26,973 nt of DNA from the NCBI GenBank assembly GCA_010279815.1, contig QEOQ01000313.1, positions 2,553 through 29,525 on the forward strand, given 5' to 3'. A program made the translations under genes and the position numbers. Below, piece after piece: positions 26,907-26,973 of this stretch. Below the pieces are notes generated by a model that saw only the letters and a list, made by a program, of their open reading frames with translations, searched no databases and was not told the DNA's origin. Within the stretch, counting starts at the first letter, position 1, and every line of letters starts with the position of its first letter. The DNA comes from Brachionus plicatilis. Taxonomy: Eukaryota; Rotifera; Eurotatoria; Ploima; Brachionidae.

Positions 26907-26973
26907 ATTTTTTTTTCATTTCATTACATTTATCTTCCAATTTAAAATGTATTTTTATTAGAATTTATTGACA
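26907..26973 (+). repeat. Second copy of the 67-bp globin 3'-flank repeat
   Basis: Identical to 14318-14384 as far as the window reaches. It lies 351 bp after the globin pseudogene. See the globin entries. Confidence 0.9.

Noticed and set aside
1..26973. tRNA or rRNA genes
   Set aside because: I scanned for GGTTCGAATCC-type T-arm boxes and long G+C-rich structured blocks and found none. A covariance-model scan would settle this.

Overview
The window looks like nuclear DNA from a small, AT-rich invertebrate; by eye it is about three-quarters A+T. Host genes are few, short and spaced kilobases apart. One 54-bp intron can be inferred, and most of the recognisable protein-like sequence comes from transposons. 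A rotifer-like or similar small protostome would fit, but nothing seen here fixes the phylum. I see no rRNA, tRNA, CRISPR array or bacterial operon.

Host genes that look real are: a one-pass membrane protein of unknown function (2656-3237, -); a 59-residue proline-rich microprotein with its own TATA box (6903-7082, +); a secreted CAP/SCP protein with a Ser/Thr/Pro tail (9626-10375, -); a neuroglobin/globin-X-like globin with an acylation-type N-terminus and a tiny intron at the conserved G7.0 site (13591-14154, +); and a divergent seven-helix receptor (14608-15618, +). A deleted second copy of the globin lies near the right edge (26434-26556).

The rest is largely a transposon graveyard. Non-LTR (LINE) fragments occur at about 870-1640, 4312-5484, 10850-11020, 15800-16630, 16640-20511 (interrupted twice) and 22825-25205. 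The centrepiece is an apparently complete Mutator-like (MULE) transposon at 16720-18831. It encodes a FLYWCH plus DDE transposase and is flanked by a 9-bp target duplication. It sits inside a LINE reverse-transcriptase gene whose reading frame is restored exactly when the transposon is removed. A second MULE (22021-25370) is truncated and has itself been hit by a LINE. A hAT transposase tail (25427-25815) and a 423-bp hAT-type MITE (12857-13279) are also present.

The most unusual pattern is that at least six DNA elements end in clusters of a short 8-16 bp motif rather than in long uniform inverted repeats, and each element uses a different motif: ACATAGAA, CAACACAAA, TTGGGGTA/ACACCAAA, TTGTCGAA, AGTGACATGTCACTAT, TTTTGTCACG, and perhaps TTACGTAAAAT. 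In several cases the cluster lies just beyond the end of an open frame for a FLYWCH/MULE protein or a small Cys-rich zinc-binding tail. This suggests a diversified family in which each transposase, or its accessory zinc finger, recognises its own terminal motif.
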